64,000 nt of DNA. Source: Apium graveolens (Eukaryota; Streptophyta; Magnoliopsida; Apiales; Apiaceae). The stretch is taken from NCBI RefSeq assembly GCF_009905375.1, contig NW_027417098.1:1-64000 (forward strand), read 5' to 3'. The translations under genes and the position numbers were made by a program. The notes beneath the pieces were generated by a model. The model did not search any database, was not told the DNA's origin, and worked only from the letters and a program-made list of their open reading frames with translations. Positions 1-11,087 of the stretch are shown here, piece by piece (the stretch's first letter is position 1; every line of letters begins with the position of its first letter).

Positions 1-104
1 GCCTCATCTTGAGAAAGCATATGAAGATGCATCTTTACCTTCCAATGATGGTAATTATCTTTATCAAGAAAAGGAATCTTGACTCCAACATCTTTCTTGT
101 TCAT
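1..104 (-). CDS. Copia gag N-terminus (element E1), cut by window edge
   Basis: Read on the minus strand from the ATG at 102-104. The first 34 codons start MNKKDVGVKIPFLDKDNY and contain a tryptophan-lysine pair (HHWKVKM), the usual opening of plant Ty1/copia Gag before the UBN2 domain. It lies about 48 bp downstream of a primer-binding site and a 5' LTR, which fits gag of a minus-strand element running off the left edge. The family has a capsid role, which is established; the rest of the gene is not visible. The reading frame is open to the edge, so I cannot tell whether this element is intact. Confidence 0.7.
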   Translation of the reverse strand, partial: MNKKDVGVKIPFLDKDNYHHWKVKMHLHMLSQDE

Positions 105-151
105 CTTGCTGAATTGTTTTGATATTTAAACTCTTTGTAGATTAAGAGCTT

Positions 152-163
152 GCTCTGATACCA
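152..163 (-). other. Primer-binding site of E1
   Basis: On the minus strand this reads TGGTATCAGAGC, matching the 3' end of initiator tRNA-Met, the standard primer of plant copia elements. It lies two bases from the LTR end at 166. Confidence 0.85.
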
Positions 164-165
164 AT

Positions 166-1112
166 TGTTAGTCCCTTAACAATATAGCAAGAATTACAGA
201 AGGGGGGTTGAATGGAATTCTTGAACTTTTTCTTTAAGATAAAAATGTTCAACTCGATTATAGATATATTTGTTTTGATCAGCACAATGCGGAATATAAA
301 CTTTAATGAATCAAAACAAGAGTAATTAAAAACAAGAGTCTTTAAAACTTTCTGGTGGATTTAAACAATTCCACCAGAGATATATTTAATATATCGAGAG
401 AACTCTGTGTGCAGAAATGCTCACAGCTGCTTATACAAAATAGAACTACTAAGAACACAGGAAATGCTAAAGATAGTGCTTACAATGATTTCTCTGTATT
501 TGTTTCTTAGCTCTCTTAGTTATTTTTCTATTTGCTACTCTCTTGGTTTATATATTACCAAGATTACAAAGTCAAAAGAACTGAATAAATATAAAATCTA
601 ACAGTCTTGATCTTTTCTGCTTTTCGTCCTCTATTACCCAGTTAATGGGCTTCCACAGTGTGTTTGTATCCATCTCGACGGCTGTGTGTCCGCTTTCACT
701 GTTCAACTGATGTTTGAATCTTGATATTATCATCCGTCGACTTTCAGATCATCCGTCGATGACTTACTTGATCATCCGTCGACTGCTATTTTAAACATCC
801 GTTAAAAGTCATTTGATCATCCGTCGAAGCTTTGTTAAGCATCCGTTGATAGCTATTTTGGCACTTGACTTCATTTCACTTATACAGAATTACAAGACAT
901 TGCTTATGTACAGTTAATCAACCTATTCTGCATATCTAGTTAAAGTCAACATGACTTATATACTACTACAGATTCTATACAAAGGTGTATACAACACTGT
1001 GCTACAAACTCATTATTACATAAGCTACTCACTCGATGGATAATAAGTTACTCATCCGTCGGGACCAAAATGAGCTATCCGTCGGGACTATAATTCTTAT
1101 CCGTCGAGTGCT
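166..1112 (-). repeat. 5' LTR of E1 (right end approximate)
   Basis: Starts TGTTAGTCCC next to the primer site and is followed by the G-rich block and TGAAT typical of these LTRs. The far end is not certain. A CA at 1111-1112 would give a sense start of TGTAGCACTCG, but the join with E2 gag could lie anywhere from 1112 to about 1165. The LTR holds several ATCCGTCG repeats. The rest of E1 is off the left edge, so no partner LTR or target duplication can be checked. Confidence 0.6.
745..1108. repeat. Short dispersed repeats (ATCCGTCG core) in E1 LTR
   Basis: The 8-mer ATCCGTCG recurs at about seven sites, near 749, 770, 793, 820, 1055, 1077 and 1097. Degenerate copies (ATCCGTTA, ATCCGTTG) lie between them. 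Spacing is 20-30 bp within each of two clusters. Position in the LTR suggests regulatory repeats, but that is inference. Confidence 0.6.
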
Positions 1113-1149
1113 ACATTATTTTACTAAGTAAAATCTACTTAGATGTTTT

Positions 1150-1904
1150 GTTTAGGTACTCATCAAGTGCACAACATATTCACAACACAAAGCACTTGAA
1201 CCATCAACAACATGTCCATGGTGTGCTTTCAATGATTTTCTTTGCAGCATTTCAAGTTCATAAGTTTTCAATATTCCATATTGAACTTCCAAAGTCATTC
1301 TGCTTAGATCTCTTCCTTCCATAATAGCTGATATTTTCTTTTCAAAATGGTCAGGAAGAGCTAGCAAGAACTTTAGGTTAACCTCCTCAGCTTTATAATA
1401 TTTATCATGTACCTGCAAGTCATTTATCAATTTATTGAACCTCTCAAAAACTTCAGTAATTCCTTCTTTTGGTTTAGCCATAAACCCCTCATGCTGATAA
1501 ACTAGAATCCTCCTTTGGTTTGACCTAACTTCCTCTGTTCCTTCATATAGAATCTCTATCTTTTCTCAGATCCTTTTGGATGTGTCACGGTTGACAATAT
1601 TGTACATTATATTGTCAAGTGACTCTATTAAGATCAACTGCAAGCCACTGTCTAGAGATACTTTTTCCTTTTCAGGTTCAGTGTATTCTGAAGGATCTTT
1701 AGGAGCATAATGTGCTGGAATAACAATGTCTCCATCTATATATTCCTCAACTCTTACCATGGGGGTGAAAGACCCATTATTGAGGATCTGAATATATAGT
1801 GGATTGGCCACCCTTATGAACATCATCATTTTCTTTGTCCATAATGTGTAGTTAGATCTGTCAAAGGTAGGGATTTTGATACTGCTGAGCTTCTGTGTAT
1901 TCAT
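1150..1904 (-). pseudogene. Copia gag fragment (element E2)
   Basis: Minus-strand gag starting MNTQKLSSIKIPTF at 1904, 37 bp past the E2 primer site. It carries the UBN2-type Gag region (LLALPDHFEKK, then GILKTYELEM) that plant copia Gag proteins share. A single in-frame TGA at 1566-1568 splits it after residue 112; downstream codons stay in the same frame to about 1165. The C-terminal part is missing because the E1 LTR abuts it, so E1 probably inserted here. No zinc knuckle or pol is present. Not functional. Confidence 0.75.
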
Positions 1905-1941
1905 TCTTCCAAGATCTTTAATCTGTTTGCTTTCATATTTT

Positions 1942-1953
1942 GCTCTGATATCA
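1942..1953 (-). other. Primer-binding site of E2 (one mismatch)
   Basis: The minus strand reads TGATATCAGAGC, one base off the initiator tRNA-Met complement. It sits two bases from the LTR start at 1956. Confidence 0.7.
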
Positions 1954-1955
1954 TT

Positions 1956-2237
1956 TGTTAGTTAATAAATATAACACAGAGGGGGGTGAATATGTTTTGG
2001 ATTCTTTTCAAGCTCTTTGAACTACTACGGATGTGGTGAACAAGGTAGTCTAACTTGTAGAGATAATATGTTTTAACAGAAATAATAAAACATGCACATG
2101 AATACACTATCTTCAAAAGTCACTTAATTTTATATTAAAATCAAGTATGCCTTGCTAAAAATTTATGGATTCTTTGTTGATAAAGAACTCAGCTTCTTTC
2201 TTGAGAGAGTTACAAGAATTTTAGATCTATTTGTTAT
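1956..2237 (-). repeat. E2 5' LTR, left part
   Basis: Begins TGTTAGTTAATAAAT next to the primer site. It is interrupted after 2237 by E3 and resumes at 14072. The bases before E3 (GTTAT, 2233-2237) and after it (GTTAC, 14072-14076) form its target duplication with one difference. Confidence 0.65.
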
Positions 2238-2858
2238 TGTTAGGTCACACACACTGTAGAAGGAGGTTGAATACAGTATTTAGCACAATCAAATCGAATA
2301 TAAGAACTTAAGTAACAGATAACAGATTTTATTCAACACAATAAAATCTGTTACAATATGGAATTGTCCTCTCTCAGTGATGAACAAATTATCACGAGAG
2401 CTGCTAGAGTTACAAAGAATAATAACTTCGATAATTGTAACACTTATAGTGTAAACTCTATGCCTATGTTTATATACTACACAGTTACAAGATAATCTTC
2501 TAATTGATATGGAATATAATTCTGCTTCCTAAAATATATCAACTAGTTATCTTTTCTTCCAAGCATTCTATTCTTCATAGAATTCCTTCTTCATGCACAA
2601 TTTTTTCTGTCTTAGTCTCGATCTTCTTTCCTTTCAATCAGCCGCCTGCATTATCTGAAAGTCATCTTAAGTCCTGATATTATCTCCTGATAAATATCTC
2701 CTGAACCTTAAGTTCTGATAACTTAAGTTCTGATATCTTAAGTTTTGTCTTCAGTATAAGTGCTGATTTCCAGTTAAGTACTGATTTGTCCTGTTATGTA
2801 AGATATGAAAACTAAACACAAATCATATTACACATGACATTATCAAATATATCTAATA
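2238..2858 (-). repeat. E3 3' LTR
   Basis: Runs from TGTTAGGTCACAC to TATCTAATA, exactly the length of the partner at 13451-14071. It contains the sense TATA region (plus strand TTTATATAC near 2468) and several AAGTNCTGAT-type repeats. Confidence 0.93.
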
Positions 2859-2870
2859 ATCTCCCCCAAC
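2859..2870 (-). other. E3 polypurine tract
   Basis: On the sense (minus) strand this reads GTTGGGGGAGAT and directly precedes the 3' LTR, the expected place for plus-strand DNA priming. Confidence 0.85.
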
Positions 2871-3068
2871 TTGTAAATTAGCATAATATACAAGTTCAAC
2901 AGATATTTGATGATGTCAAAAATATTAAGTACAAATGCATGAGAATTTGACTAGATAACTACAACTTACAGTCCTTTCAGCTTTACCATCTTTAACTTTT
3001 GATAACCGCTTCAGTCTATATAACTTCAGAATTTAAGTAGTTGTAGATCTTTGACTTGGCTTCAACTT

Positions 3069-5749
3069 TCAATTTCTTCTGATCTCTTTGATATCAGGAG
3101 TTGTCCTGAGATAGTTCTTCAACAAACATCTCTCTGCATATTCAAGTTCATTGACCATCCTCCTTTTAGCATTTATCAATTCAGCTGTATCTTCTCCAGT
3201 TTGAAAAATAGCTGCTCTGAGATCATTTATCTTAGCTTTCCTTATCTCCTGATCTAGTCTAATCAGATATGCCTTGTCAGACTCTAGATTGAATTCCACA
3301 GCCTTATAACCCAGAAAAGTAGTTATAATCCTAGCAGAGTTAGGCTTTATATCGACAATATCACCCTTGTGATCTCTGTACTTGGGACAGTATGTGTTGT
3401 CAGACTTTACAAAATAAAGCTTCTTCTGTCTTTGAATTTGAGACTTTAAATATCCTGCAGCACTATCTGTTAATCTGTCTTTCACTTGAAGTAGGAATAG
3501 AACATATTCCAGTTCTTCAAAATACTTCAGTGGTATAGCATTTTTCTTAATATGGTATACCCTTCCATCTGTCATAAAATATAACAAGATATGTTCTTTT
3601 AAGAAGGTATGGTAAACCATTTGTACAGATTCAAGTCGATTCAATCTTTCAGTAGTTGCTCCAACACCTGGTTTACTTAAGGAAGTTGGATCATTGGTGG
3701 TGTTATGTACTCTTCTTTCATCAGAATAACCAACCCAGATTTATCTCTTACTTCCTTTCCTGTAACAACTCTTGCTTCAAAACCACCTGTTGCAGTCTTC
3801 AAAGATTGAGTCTGTTTAGCTTTGGTGAATCCTGGTAGGAGTATCTTTGAAAGTTTAACATGAGCAATATCAGAGGTTTCCTTTTCCTTATCTTCTGATA
3901 TCAAGCCAACTTGAGCTATGTCAGAGGTTACTTGCTTCACTGTCATATCAGAACTTACTAAATCTTGACTCTGAACAACATGATCCATGTCAGAGGTTGT
4001 TTGAAAAATCTTCTTATGCATCAGAGTAAGATTAGCATCTGCATTATTATCAATTATTTCTTCATTCATGACTGGCATACAAACCTTTACAGGTTCATCA
4101 ACCTTTTCTTTTCCCTTGGACCTTGGATCAATTTCCATTTGTGATTTGGCCTTGGTTGCCTCAGAACTTGTTCTTTCCTTTATCACAATACCCTTAGGCT
4201 TTGGAAATTTCTTTTCAACAACAGAAGCTTCATATTTTGTCTTGACACCTTCTGCTTTGAGTCTAGCTTCTTCTCCCTTTAGACTCTCAAAGTCCATTCC
4301 TGTATTTTCTTTAAGAAATAACTGCTTTGAAATTTCTTCATCAAGTTCTAGATACCCACCAGAACTTATCCTTTTACAAGTATCAGAACTTATTCTTCTC
4401 CCAGTATCAGAACTTGTTCCTCGACTTGTAATTCTAGCTTTACTTGACGAAAGTCCTTTGCCTTGACCTTGACCTCTACCCTTATCAGAGTTTCCCTGGT
4501 CATCTTTTCCATAATCCTTTCCTTTAAGTGTCTGAATAGATTTACATTTGGACTTAATCACTTTCTCCCCCATTTTGGCATCAGCAGGTAATAGAAGAGA
4601 GACAAGAAATTCCACTGAGGATTGGATCTCATTGAGTTGACTTTGGTGAGAAACCTGATTCTTCAGAATTTCTTCAATTTGAGCTTGTTGCTTCTCCTGA
4701 GTTTTCTCAATGTAGGCAATTATGTCAAAGGATGGCTTGAAAAATCTGTTATTTTCAAGTTTCACATTCATATCTTGCTGGATTAGAGCTTCCTGAATTT
4801 TGTTCACCTTGTCATGAGTTATTGAGTGTTGACCTTGAAGGTGCCTTGTACTCAATGCAGTAACTCTCAGCTGTGCCTTGAAATCATCATTTATCAGCAT
4901 TTCATCAGCTTTTGCAAGATGCTCAGCAAGAATCTTTTCAGAAGGAACAAAACTAACTGAGTTCCATTCTTTAATCCACTCCTTTCCTCTAGGAGTTTCA
5001 CTCCAAGGTACTGGTGTTTCCCCTGTAACAAACTTCTTGACTAAATCAGCTTTATGAACAGTTTGTTGAGGTGCATGTCCTGATGGACCAGCTGCATCAG
5101 CATCTAAATTACCAGCAGCTTCACCAGTAGTTTCTTCATTAGCAGCATCAGAAATTATAGATCCTGCAATATCAGCATCCTCTGATAAAATAGCAGTATG
5201 TGAGGCTATAGAGGCTTCAACATTTTCCTCTAAATTCTGATCTGCAGCCAGGTTCTGATCAACATTCAAAAGTGATGTTGTTGGTGGAGTGGGTAGAACT
5301 GGTGGAGCTTCCAAGTACAAAACCTCAGGCACAATCAGGTTATGAATATCAATTTCAGCACTTGTACCTGGTTTTTCAGTATGTACTGGATCAACTATAG
5401 GTGATATAGAAGGTGTAGGTATTTTAGCTTGAGCAGTTTCATGTTGTGCAGAAGGAAGTAATTCAATAACAACTGGTTCTGTTGAGATCAGAGATTCCTG
5501 ATCCCCTTCCTTAGCTACTTCCACTATATCTTCTGAATCTAACTCAACCATGTCCCTATGATCTCTCTGTTTCTTTAATTTCCTCAAAGGTGGAGACACT
5601 GTAGGAGCTTTATCATCAGAATTTAATTTTCTAAGCCTTTTGAGGGGCCTAGAACTCCCAGTTACAGTATCTTTCTGAGAAGAAACCTTCTCAGCTTCTA
5701 CAATAACAGGTTCTGATATTGGAACCTGTTCCTCAGTTGTTTTCTCAAA
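3069..5749 (-). pseudogene. ORF3 accessory protein of E3, N-terminally deleted
   Basis: Homologous to ORF3 of E4 and E5 but lacking roughly their first 350 codons: the N-terminal domain beginning MAPKDLI in the other copies is absent, and the reading frame opens only from about 5749. What remains is a low-complexity Ser/Glu/Pro-rich middle, a predicted coiled-coil stretch (IEKTQEKQQAQIEEILKNQ), the SLLLPADAK motif, repeated SSDTG units and the conserved C-terminal domain ending near RTTPDIKEIRRN. A frameshift lies between 3677 and 3644. Function unknown. It sits between the small ORF and the 3' LTR, where SIRE-type elements carry an extra ('env-like') ORF; I see no signal peptide or membrane segment. 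Confidence 0.75.
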
Positions 5750-6012
5750 TCAACATAATTTAATCCAAACATTCATCACAAAATAAAGTTAAAAGTCGAT
5801 GAAGTAAAGATTAATAAATCACAATTCAACATGCACAGTCACATAATTTGAGAAACAAAGAACAAATCTTGCAATTTAAAGAAAATTTCATTAATATATC
5901 AGATGATTACATTCGATGAAATTTATCAATTACATGCAAAAATTACAAGATAGTCCTATTCTACGATTCCTAACATCAACAGCCTTAGTCCTAATCTAAG
6001 AAGACCTAACGA

Positions 6013-6279
6013 CTAATTCCTTCTGCTGCTGATGAAGAGCACTGCAAGACGGATGATCCGTTCTTGCTGACGGAGAGCTTCTCTCCTTTCCTCTTCCAAC
6101 CTATCAAGATGGAGGTGATACTCCATTGATAAGAACAAGAGTTCTGTGTGAACCTCTTGTGGAAGTGAGTTCCAAAGTTCGTCAGGAATGGCGGTGACAT
6201 GCCACTCCTGTTGCCATTCATCACAACTCAACTCGATGTGAAAGGTTTCATAGTTCAGGAACATGTTGAAACGGATCAT
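6013..6279 (-). CDS. Small accessory ORF of E3 (88 aa)
   Basis: An intact 88-codon ORF, MIRFNMFLNYETFHIEL at the start and QERIIRLAVLFISSRRN at the end. Homologues at the same place in E4 (79 aa) and E5 (91 aa) show it is a real gene of this element family. It is rich in Glu and Arg and probably helical in the second half (LDRLEEERREALRQQE). No known family recognised, no membrane segment. A TATA-like box (6354-6361) lies 75 bp upstream, at the same distance as in the sister copies. Function unknown. Confidence 0.65.
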   Translation of the reverse strand: MIRFNMFLNYETFHIELSCDEWQQEWHVTAIPDELWNSLPQEVHTELLFLSMEYHLHLDRLEEERREALRQQERIIRLAVLFISSRRN

Positions 6280-6353
6280 TTTTGTTGGTATGAATGAAAA
6301 TAGAGTGAGTTTGTGAGAAAATAAAAGATATTTTGGCTGGAATGAATGGTTGG

Positions 6354-6361
6354 TTTAAATA
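6354..6361 (-). promoter_or_regulatory. TATA-like box before E3 small ORF
   Basis: The minus strand reads TATTTAAA followed by CCAACCATTC, 75 bp before the ATG. It aligns in position with TATAAAAA in E4 and TATATAAG in E5. Promoter activity is inferred from this conservation. Confidence 0.5.
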
Positions 6362-7716
6362 GCCAATGGAATACCAAGGGACGCGAGAACTGGCTAAACT
6401 TTACAAGTAAAAAATAATGATCCCTCGACTCCCTAGACTGATGTGTAATAATAACAGTCAGTAAAAGATCTAAAGCCAGAGTTAATCGGCACGGGATATA
6501 ATATTAATTACTGTGCGCATGCAGTTTTTTCAAGACATACGCGTTAACCACTAACCCACAATGATGATGACTCTTTTATCTCACATTAACCAATATTCTG
6601 TAAAAATATTATCGTTCAAGTAATGACCAAAAATAAACCAAGTAAATAAATACTGTCACGTCAGCATCAAAACTTGATTATTATCAGGATTTAAAAGTCA
6701 TCAGAATATGGCTCCTTAACTCGAAAAGTGAATGTGTATTCCTGTAATTCTTCACAGAAATACTGATATGGTTTCATCAGAACTTAATCATCAGAACTTT
6801 CATCAAAACTTGTCCTCAGAATTTATGCAATCTGACACATAAACTGTTCATCTAAAATAACATTGATCACCACAGTAATTTTCATTATTCATATGGAGTG
6901 TATGTGTGTGCATTAAGCTAAATATCAGACAAAGAGTAAAGTCTTATTCACTTCAGTACATCTTAGAAATAAGACATAACTAAGAACTTTACTAAAAATC
7001 TGTCATTATTCTGAATTCTACTTTAGAATGAGTTCATGCATGAGTCCACCTCAACTATTTTGTGCTCATTTTATGCATCTTTTGAAATTCTATTTTACAG
7101 TGGCTTCTCAGTGTAAGTGAGTCACAACTGCTTATCAGAATTTTTGCTGCTATCAGAGTATTTCTCCAGAGTGTGAAAAGTCACCAAGAAAATTTTATTT
7201 TGCTTTTCTAATGCATATTACTTAATACCAGCAAAGCACTTGGGTCTTCCCTTCCACATTTTTACTCTAGATCTCAAAGGAGTACCTGATTTTTATTTCT
7301 TTTCTTTTTCTTTTGATAAGTGAGGCTTATCAGCACTTAGTACATTCACCAGATTTACTAACATCAGAACTTAACAAATAAGAAGCACTATTCTAGTTTT
7401 AGACTTAGTAATAAGATATACAAAGTAAACTTAACTAAGCTCAATATCAGAATTTGCTTGTGTTAAAATATTTCCACATAAATAATTACTTCAAACATGA
7501 GATCTTTAGTATATTAAAGATTACTAGGTCAGCATCTAGCACAGTTATCCTCATTGGATTGAATAGTCACAGAAATATTCATATCACTATCAGAGTTTAG
7601 AAATTCACATCAGACAACAATCAGCACTTAAGTAATTTTCAATTTAAGTATAGAATACACAAAGATAGTAATATCTGTAAATACTGATCATAAAGTCTGA
7701 TGTATCAGAACATAAA
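6362..7716 (-). other. Non-coding spacer between pol and small ORF (E3)
   Basis: About 1.35 kb with no convincing ORF, yet clearly alignable with the same interval in E4 (24967-26309) and E5 (41740-43088). For example, a block near CACTTGGGT, then CCTTCCACATTT, then CTCTAGAT, is kept in all three. It contains several ATCAGAACTT motifs on the plus strand. Confidence 0.6.
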
Positions 7717-10700
7717 CTAAGCAGATTTAGAGAAAGAACCTGAAACCATTCCAAGTTCATTTACCAATCTTGTAAAAGTAGCTTCACACAGTGGTTTTGT
7801 GAAGATATCTGCTAGTTGTTGATCTGTGGGAACACAATACAATTCTACTGTACCTTCATTCACATGTTCCCTTATGAAGTGGTACATAATGCTGATGTGC
7901 TTTGTCATTGAGTACTGAACTGGATTACCTGTCATAGCAATAGCACTTTGATTATCACAGTAAATAGGGATTTTAGAAAATTCTCACCCATAATCCAGTA
8001 ACTGATTCTTCATCCAAAGAATCTGTGCACAATAGCTTCCTGCAGCAATGTATTCTGCTTCTGCAGTTGATGTGGAAATTGACTTCTGTTTCTTCATAAA
8101 CCAAGAAACCAATCTGCCTCCAAGAAATTGACAGCTTCCACTTGTGCTTTTCCTGTCAATTTTGCATCCTGCAAAATCTGCATCTGAGTAACCTATTAGC
8201 TTAAAGTCTGATTCTCTAGGATACCACAATCCCAGATCATCTATACCCTTAAGGTACTTGAAAATTCTTTTCACAGCTGTTAAGTGAGGTTCTCTTGGAT
8301 CTGCTTGAAATCTTGCACAAAGACAGGTAGCATACATGATATCAGGTCTACTTGCATTTATATAGAGTAGAGAGCCAACCATACCTCTGTAATTCGTAAT
8401 ATCTACTGATTTACCAGTATCCTTATCCAACTTAGTTGCAGTGGCCATAGGAGTGGATGCACTTGAACAATCCTGCATTCCAAATTTCTTCAACAAATTT
8501 CTGGTGTACTTAGATTGACAAATAAAAGTTCCTTCTTCATTCTGCTTGACTTGAAGGCCCAGAAAATAGTTAAGTTCTCCCATCATACTCATTTGATATC
8601 TTGACTGCATCAGTTTGGCAAACTTCTTACAAAGTCTATCATTTTTAGAACCAAAAATGATATCATCAACATATATTTGCACCAAAAGTAAGTCCTTTCC
8701 ATGGTTGAGGTAGAACAGTGTTTTGTCAATAGTTCCTCTGTTAAATCCACTTTCCAGAAGAAACTGAGCTAATGTCTCATATCATGCTCTTGGAGCTTGC
8801 TTAAGGCCATAAAGTGATTTATCAAGCCTGTAGACATGATTGGGAAATTGGGATCTACAAAGCTTGGAGGTTGTTCAACATATACTTCCTCTCTCAATTC
8901 TCCATTAAGAAAAAAACTTTTAACATCCATTTGAAAGACTTTAAACTTCTTGTGAGCAGCATAAGCCAAAAATATTCTTATGGCTCCCAATCTAGCAACT
9001 GGTGCAAATGTTTCATCATAATCAATTCCCTCATGTTGAGAGTATCCTTTTGCAACCAGCCTTGCTTTGTTCCTTGTAATTCTGCCATCACTGTCAGTTT
9101 TGTTTCTGAACACCCATTTTGTACCAACAACTGATCTGTTCCTTGGTCTTGGCACTAGGGTCCAGACTTTATTTCTTTCAAATTCATTTAACTCTTCTTG
9201 CATTGCTTGCACCCAATCAGCATCTTGAAGAGCTTCTTCCACTTTCTTTGATTCAGTCTGAGAAAGAAAAAAATGATAAAGACATTCATTTGATGTAGCT
9301 GTTCTAGTTCTGACACCTGCATCAGGATTTCCAATAATTAAGTCAGGTGTATGTGCTTTAGTCCACTTCCTTGCAGATGGAAGGTTTTCTCTAGAACTGG
9401 ATGCTCCCCCATGATCCATGCTGTCTCCATCAACATTTTTTGATGCTCCCCCTAAAATTATGCTCTCTGAGTTGGATCCTTCATTATTTGAGTTTCCAGA
9501 AATATCAGAACATGAGTTTCCGGAATTATCAGAACTTGGCCCATCAGAACTTGAAGAGCCTGTTATAGGTTCTGATGCTTCTTGAGATGTGGTTGGATCT
9601 TCAGTATGCTCCCCCTGCACAGGTGCATTTTCCTTAGGCGTAGTCACCACAGTTTCAATAACATCAGAGTTTAATCCATCAGAGTTTGCAGTATCAGGAT
9701 TTACAGAATCAGAATTTACAGAATCAGAATTTAAAACTTCATTATCGAATCTCAGCTGATCATGATCATTGAAATCTTCAAGTCCAGTAATCTTCTTATC
9801 ATCAAAAGAGACATTGATAGATTCCATGACAACCCTTGTTCTTAAATTGTAGACTCTGAAGGCTTTTGTAGAAAGTGGATATCCAACAAAAATTCCTTCA
9901 TCAACTTTTAGATCAAATTTGGATAGCTGTTCGGGATGAGTCTTAAGAACAAAAAACTTGCATCCAAATACATGAAAATACTTCAGATTTGGCTTCTTTT
10001 TCTTCACCATGTCATATGGTGTTTTTCCATGCTTGTTAATGAGTGTTGCATTCTGAGTAAAATAAGTAGTCTGCACAGCTTCAGCCCATAAGTAGGTTGG
10101 CAACTTTGCTTCATCAAGCATAGTTCGTACAGCTTCAATAAGAGTTCTATTCTTTCTTTCAACAACTCCATTTTGTTGTGGAGTTCCAGGAGCAGAAAAT
10201 TCCTGCTTTATTCCATGGTCTTTGCAGAACTCTTCCATGATCAAATTCTTGAACTTAGTGCCATTATCACTTCTTATGATCTTCACAGAATCTTTGACCA
10301 ATTTATCCAGTTGCTTAACATGATCAATTAAGATAGATGCAGTTTCACTTTTTATGTGCAAGAAATACACCCATGCGTATCTGGTGAACTCATCCACTAT
10401 GACCATAGCATATTTCTTCTTTGCAATAGACATGACATTAACTGGACCAAATAGATCAACATGCAGTAGGTGATAAGGCTCAAGAATTGATGATTCAGTC
10501 TTGCTCTTGAATGAAGATTTTCTTTGTTTTGCCTTCTGACATGAATCACAAAGGCCATCAGGAGCAAATACTGATCTTGGCAATCCTCTCACAAGATCTT
10601 TCTTGACTAGTTCATTTATATTGTTGAAATTTAAATGAGAGAGTTTCATGTGCCAATCCCAGCTTTTTTTCAATTGATGCTCTACTCAACAGACAGATTG

Positions 10701-11075
10701 CAGAACCATCAGTACTTGTTGAAAGCTTGGCTTCATAAATGTTACCATGCATGTATCCTTTCAGAACAACTTTGCCTGTAGATTTGCTTACAACTTCACA
10801 CTGTTCTTCAAAGAAATCTACATGATAACCTTTGTCACAGATTTGACTCACACTCAGCAGATTATGTATAAGTCCTGAGATCAGAGCTACTTTTTCAATG
10901 ATGACATTCCCAAGATTGATATTGCAATATCCCATAGTTTTCCAATGTTGCCATCTCCATAAGAAACACCTGGGCCAGCTTTTTCCACAAAGTCTGATAG
11001 CAGGGTTTTATTTCCAGTCATATGTCCTGAACATCCACTGTCCAGAACTAGGATGTTCTTCCTGTTGCCCTGCAA
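7717..11075 (-). pseudogene. pol: Copia pol (PR-IN-RT-RNase H) of E3
   Basis: Starts at the TTG codon 11073-11075 ([21 protein letters not shown]), in the gag frame after two stops. Order: protease ([10 protein letters not shown]), GAG-pre-integrase and integrase with HLNF...CDSCQKAK zinc site, catalytic [16 protein letters not shown] and GVVERKNR, then RT (YVDDIIFGS) and copia RNase H (STAEAEYIA; ADIFTKPL). Frameshifts near 10935, 10665 and 8835, a stop in RT just before YETLAQF, and further damage near 7980 break it into four pieces. Not functional, but the domain order assigns the element to Ty1/copia without doubt. Confidence 0.92.
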
Positions 11076-11087
11076 TCACAAAGACCA

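Noticed and set aside
407..601. 64-codon ORF in the E1 LTR
   Set aside because: Short, hydrophobic, no homologue among the other elements; chance ORF in AT-rich LTR.
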